This document shows positions 14,808 through 16,704 of a stretch of 16,704 nt of DNA, piece by piece (within the stretch, counting starts at the first letter, position 1; each line of letters starts with the position of its first letter). The position numbers were made by a program, and so were the translations under genes. Source of the DNA: Pseudomonadota bacterium (GTDB lineage: Bacteria > Pseudomonadota > Gammaproteobacteria > Burkholderiales > Burkholderiaceae_C); contig JAUPTP010000007.1 of NCBI GenBank assembly GCA_030918015.1, positions 1-16,704 on the forward strand, read 5' to 3'. The notes below the pieces were generated by a model. The model was not told where the DNA came from. It searched no databases and saw nothing but the letters and a program-made list of their open reading frames with translations.

Positions 14808-15737
14808 ATGGCTGATGAGCATCGCACGCATCGAGGGATTCGTCGTCGTCAAGGCCTGAGATCGGGGCTGGCCCTGCTGGGCGGCTGGTTCGGGGTGGTC
14901 TGGCGGGTGCTGGCGGTGCCGCCTTCGCTGGCGGATCCGGAGCCGCGCCCGGGCGAGCGCTTCGGCGTGACGCTGGCGCGCATGGCCGAGCCCGACATCG
15001 ATCCGGCCGGGCATCTGGTCAGCGAGAAATACGACGGGGTGCGCGCGATCTGGGACGGACGGCACCTGCGCACCCGCCAGGGGCATGTGATTCCGGCGCC
15101 GGCATCCTTCGTCTCGCGGCTGCCGGCGGGGCAGCCACTCGACGGCGAGCTCTGGCTGGGGCGTGGCCACGGACAGTTCGAGGCCGTGTCCGCCCTCGTG
15201 CGGCGTCGCCGGCCCAGCGAGGCCGACTGGGCGCGCGTCTTCTATCTGGTCTTCGAGATTCCCGCGGGGCCGGGTCGCTTCGACGAGCGGGTCGAGCGCC
15301 TGGGCGCGATCGTCGAGCAGGTGGGCTGGCCGCAGCTGGTGGCGGTGGCGCAGCAGCGCATCGACACCCGCGAGGCGCTGCGCGAGCGGCTGGCCGCTGT
15401 CCTGGCCTCGGGCGGCGAGGGGCTGATGCTGCACCGGGCCGATGCGCCGTTCGTGGCCGGGCGCACCGGCTGGCTGCTCAAGCTCAAGCCGGTCCAGGAG
15501 GACGAGGCGGTCGTGATCGGCCACACGCCGGGCGAAGGGCGGCTGCTCGGCCGCACCGGGGCGCTGCAGGTGCGCACCGCCGAGGGCACGGTCTTTCTGG
15601 TCGGCTCCGGCCTGACGGACGCGCTGCGCGCCGCGCCGCCGCCGCTCGGCAGCCGCATCGTCTACAGCTGCCAGGGCCAGACCCGGCATGGCGTGCCGCG
15701 CTTTCCGACCTTCGTGCGGGTCAGCGAGCTGCCCTGA
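14808..15737 (+). CDS. ligE: ATP-dependent DNA ligase, Lig E type, exported
   Basis: 309 residues from the ATG at 14808, with a strong AGGAGA (14797-14802) 5 bases upstream. It seals nicks in duplex DNA using ATP. Nucleotidyltransferase motifs are complete: motif I EKYDGVRA with the adenylated Lys74; motif III LDGELW (Glu114); motif IV GEGLMLH (Glu204); motif V LLKLKP (Lys225, Lys227). Residues about 232-309 form the OB-fold. There is no extra DNA-binding domain, the minimal form seen in Lig E. The N-terminus has RRR at 12-14, a hydrophobic stretch to about 39 and a likely cleavage near SLA at 40-42. Lig E proteins of Neisseria and Haemophilus carry such leaders and are placed in the periplasm. 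The RRRQGL pattern resembles, weakly, a twin-arginine signal. The exonuclease I gene starts 18 bases after the stop, so the two are probably cotranscribed. Periplasmic location is inferred from the leader. Confidence 0.88.
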   Translation: MADEHRTHRGIRRRQGLRSGLALLGGWFGVVWRVLAVPPSLADPEPRPGERFGVTLARMAEPDIDPAGHLVSEKYDGVRAIWDGRHLRTRQGHVIPAPASFVSRLPAGQPLDGELWLGRGHGQFEAVSALVRRRRPSEADWARVFYLVFEIPAGPGRFDERVERLGAIVEQVGWPQLVAVAQQRIDTREALRERLAAVLASGGEGLMLHRADAPFVAGRTGWLLKLKPVQEDEAVVIGHTPGEGRLLGRTGALQVRTAEGTVFLVGSGLTDALRAAPPPLGSRIVYSCQGQTRHGVPRFPTFVRVSELP

Positions 15738-15755
15738 TCGGTTAAGGTGCCGGGC

Positions 15756-16704
15756 ATGGCCGACGCAGACTTCACCTTCCTCTGGCATGACTACGAGACC
15801 TTCGGACGCGATCCGCGCCGTGATCGCCCGTCCCAGTTCGCCGCCATCCGCACCGACGCCGAGCTGCGCGAGATCGGCTCGCCGGTCATGCACTTCTGCC
15901 AGCCCGCGCCGGACTACCTGCCGGACCCGGAAAGCTGCCTGCTGACCGGCATCCTGCCGCAGCAGGCGCTGGCGCAGGGGCTGCCCGAGCACGCCTTCGC
16001 CGCCGCGATCGAGGCCGAGATGGCCCGGCCCGGCACCGTCTCGCTGGGCTACAACACGCTGCGCTTCGACGACGAGTTCACCCGCCACCTGTTCTGGCGC
16101 AACCTGATCGACCCCTACGCGCGCGAGTGGCAGAACGGCTGCGGCCGCTGGGATCTGGTCGATGTGGTGCGCTGCGCCTGGGCGCTGCGGCCGGACGGGA
16201 TGAACTGGCCGCGCCATCCGGACGGGCGGCCCTCCTTCCGGCTGGAAGACCTGAGCGTGGCCAACGGCATCGTGCACGAGGACGCGCATGACGCGCTGTC
16301 GGACGTGCGCGCCACCATCGGCCTGGCGCGGGCGCTGCGCCAGGCGCAGCCGCGGCTGTTCGACTTCTGCCTGGGCCTGCGCAGGAAGGAGGCGGTGCAG
16401 GCCGAGATCACCCGCGCGCAGTCGCAGGGGCGACCGCTGCTGCACGTCTCGGGCATGTACGGCGTCGAGCGCGGCGGGCTGGCACTGGTCTGGCCGCTGG
16501 CCACCCACCCGACCAACCGCAACGAGCTGATCGTCTGGGATCTCTCGCACGACCCCTCCGAGCTGCTGGGGCTGGACGCCGAGACGCTGCGCCTGCGCCT
16601 GTTCACCCGCGCCGACGCGCTGCCCGAGGGCGTGACCCGGCTGCCGGTCAAGACCATCCACATCAACAAGTGCCCGATCGTCATCTCCAACCTGAAGACG
16701 CTGA
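15756..16704 (+). CDS. sbcB: Exodeoxyribonuclease I (3' partial)
   Basis: 316 codons are present from the ATG at 15756; the frame is still open at the window end, and the family is usually about 475 residues. It digests single-stranded DNA 3' to 5' in the cytoplasm, acting in recombination and mismatch repair. The DEDDh active site is intact: Asp12 and Glu14 in HDYETFG, Asp105/106 in RFDDEF, and His178 and Asp183 in AHDALSDV, with the same His-to-Asp spacing as in the Escherichia coli enzyme. TGILPQQAL near 64-72 is also typical. No Shine-Dalgarno sequence precedes the ATG; a weak TAAGGT (15743-15748) stands 7 bases before it, so expression either couples to the ligase gene 18 bases upstream or starts from a leaderless message. 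The window ends within the region linking the exonuclease core to the SH3-like domain. Confidence 0.95.
   Translation, partial: MADADFTFLWHDYETFGRDPRRDRPSQFAAIRTDAELREIGSPVMHFCQPAPDYLPDPESCLLTGILPQQALAQGLPEHAFAAAIEAEMARPGTVSLGYNTLRFDDEFTRHLFWRNLIDPYAREWQNGCGRWDLVDVVRCAWALRPDGMNWPRHPDGRPSFRLEDLSVANGIVHEDAHDALSDVRATIGLARALRQAQPRLFDFCLGLRRKEAVQAEITRAQSQGRPLLHVSGMYGVERGGLALVWPLATHPTNRNELIVWDLSHDPSELLGLDAETLRLRLFTRADALPEGVTRLPVKTIHINKCPIVISNLKTL

Noticed and set aside
14739..16661. A 640-codon minus-strand frame opposite ligase and exonuclease genes
   Set aside because: It spans two real genes and their gap and has low-complexity Gln/Arg/Ala content; both plus-strand genes have intact catalytic motifs.
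1..16704. Mobile element or recently acquired island
   Set aside because: No transposase, integrase, tRNA boundary or terminal repeats; codon use and GC content look uniform across the genes.

Overview
The window is strongly GC-rich with dense coding and third-position G/C throughout. Protein families and word usage suggest a betaproteobacterium of the Burkholderiales, perhaps of the Sphaerotilus/Leptothrix type; the taxonomic guess is inference. I see no tRNA, rRNA, CRISPR array, transposase or integrase.

Layout. (1) 1-1122: the end of an EAL-like/HDOD signalling protein, cut by the left edge. (2) 1228-4591: a soluble multi-PAS HisKA_2-type histidine kinase whose gene overlaps that of a receiver-ANTAR response regulator by 8 bases. 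This has the partner logic of EutW/EutV, so the expected output is RNA antitermination rather than DNA binding. (3) 4601-5938, minus strand: a small two-helix membrane histidine kinase with no receiver gene of its own beside it. It converges on the ANTAR regulator and diverges from the next gene. (4) 6118-11771: a hybrid kinase (GAF-like, PAS, PAS, HisKA, HATPase, REC, REC, HPt) followed 11 bases later by a REC-PAS-GGDEF-EAL protein. Together they look like a complete phosphorelay feeding cyclic-di-GMP turnover. (5) 11860-14416: a secreted EpsL-like outer-membrane beta-barrel protein convergent with UDP-glucose 6-dehydrogenase, both pointing to exopolysaccharide. (6) 14417-14807: a 391-base non-coding region rich in palindromes, hairpins and T tracts. 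(7) 14808-16704: an exported Lig E-type ATP-dependent DNA ligase followed by exonuclease I (sbcB), cut by the right edge.

Reading the parts together, about 11.7 kb is devoted to signal transduction: three histidine kinases, two response regulators and one HDOD protein. It lies next to two genes expected to act in extracellular polysaccharide. A plausible model is that the hybrid kinase sets cyclic-di-GMP through the GGDEF-EAL protein and so tunes polysaccharide output, while the HisKA_2/ANTAR pair controls a separate transcript by antitermination. No wholly new gene family is evident. The most unusual points are the five-PAS HisKA_2/ANTAR pair, the insertion at the I-site of the GGDEF domain, the nearly leaderless kinase promoters that share a motif, the exact 10-base tandem repeat in front of the barrel gene, and the structured ugd/ligase intergenic region.
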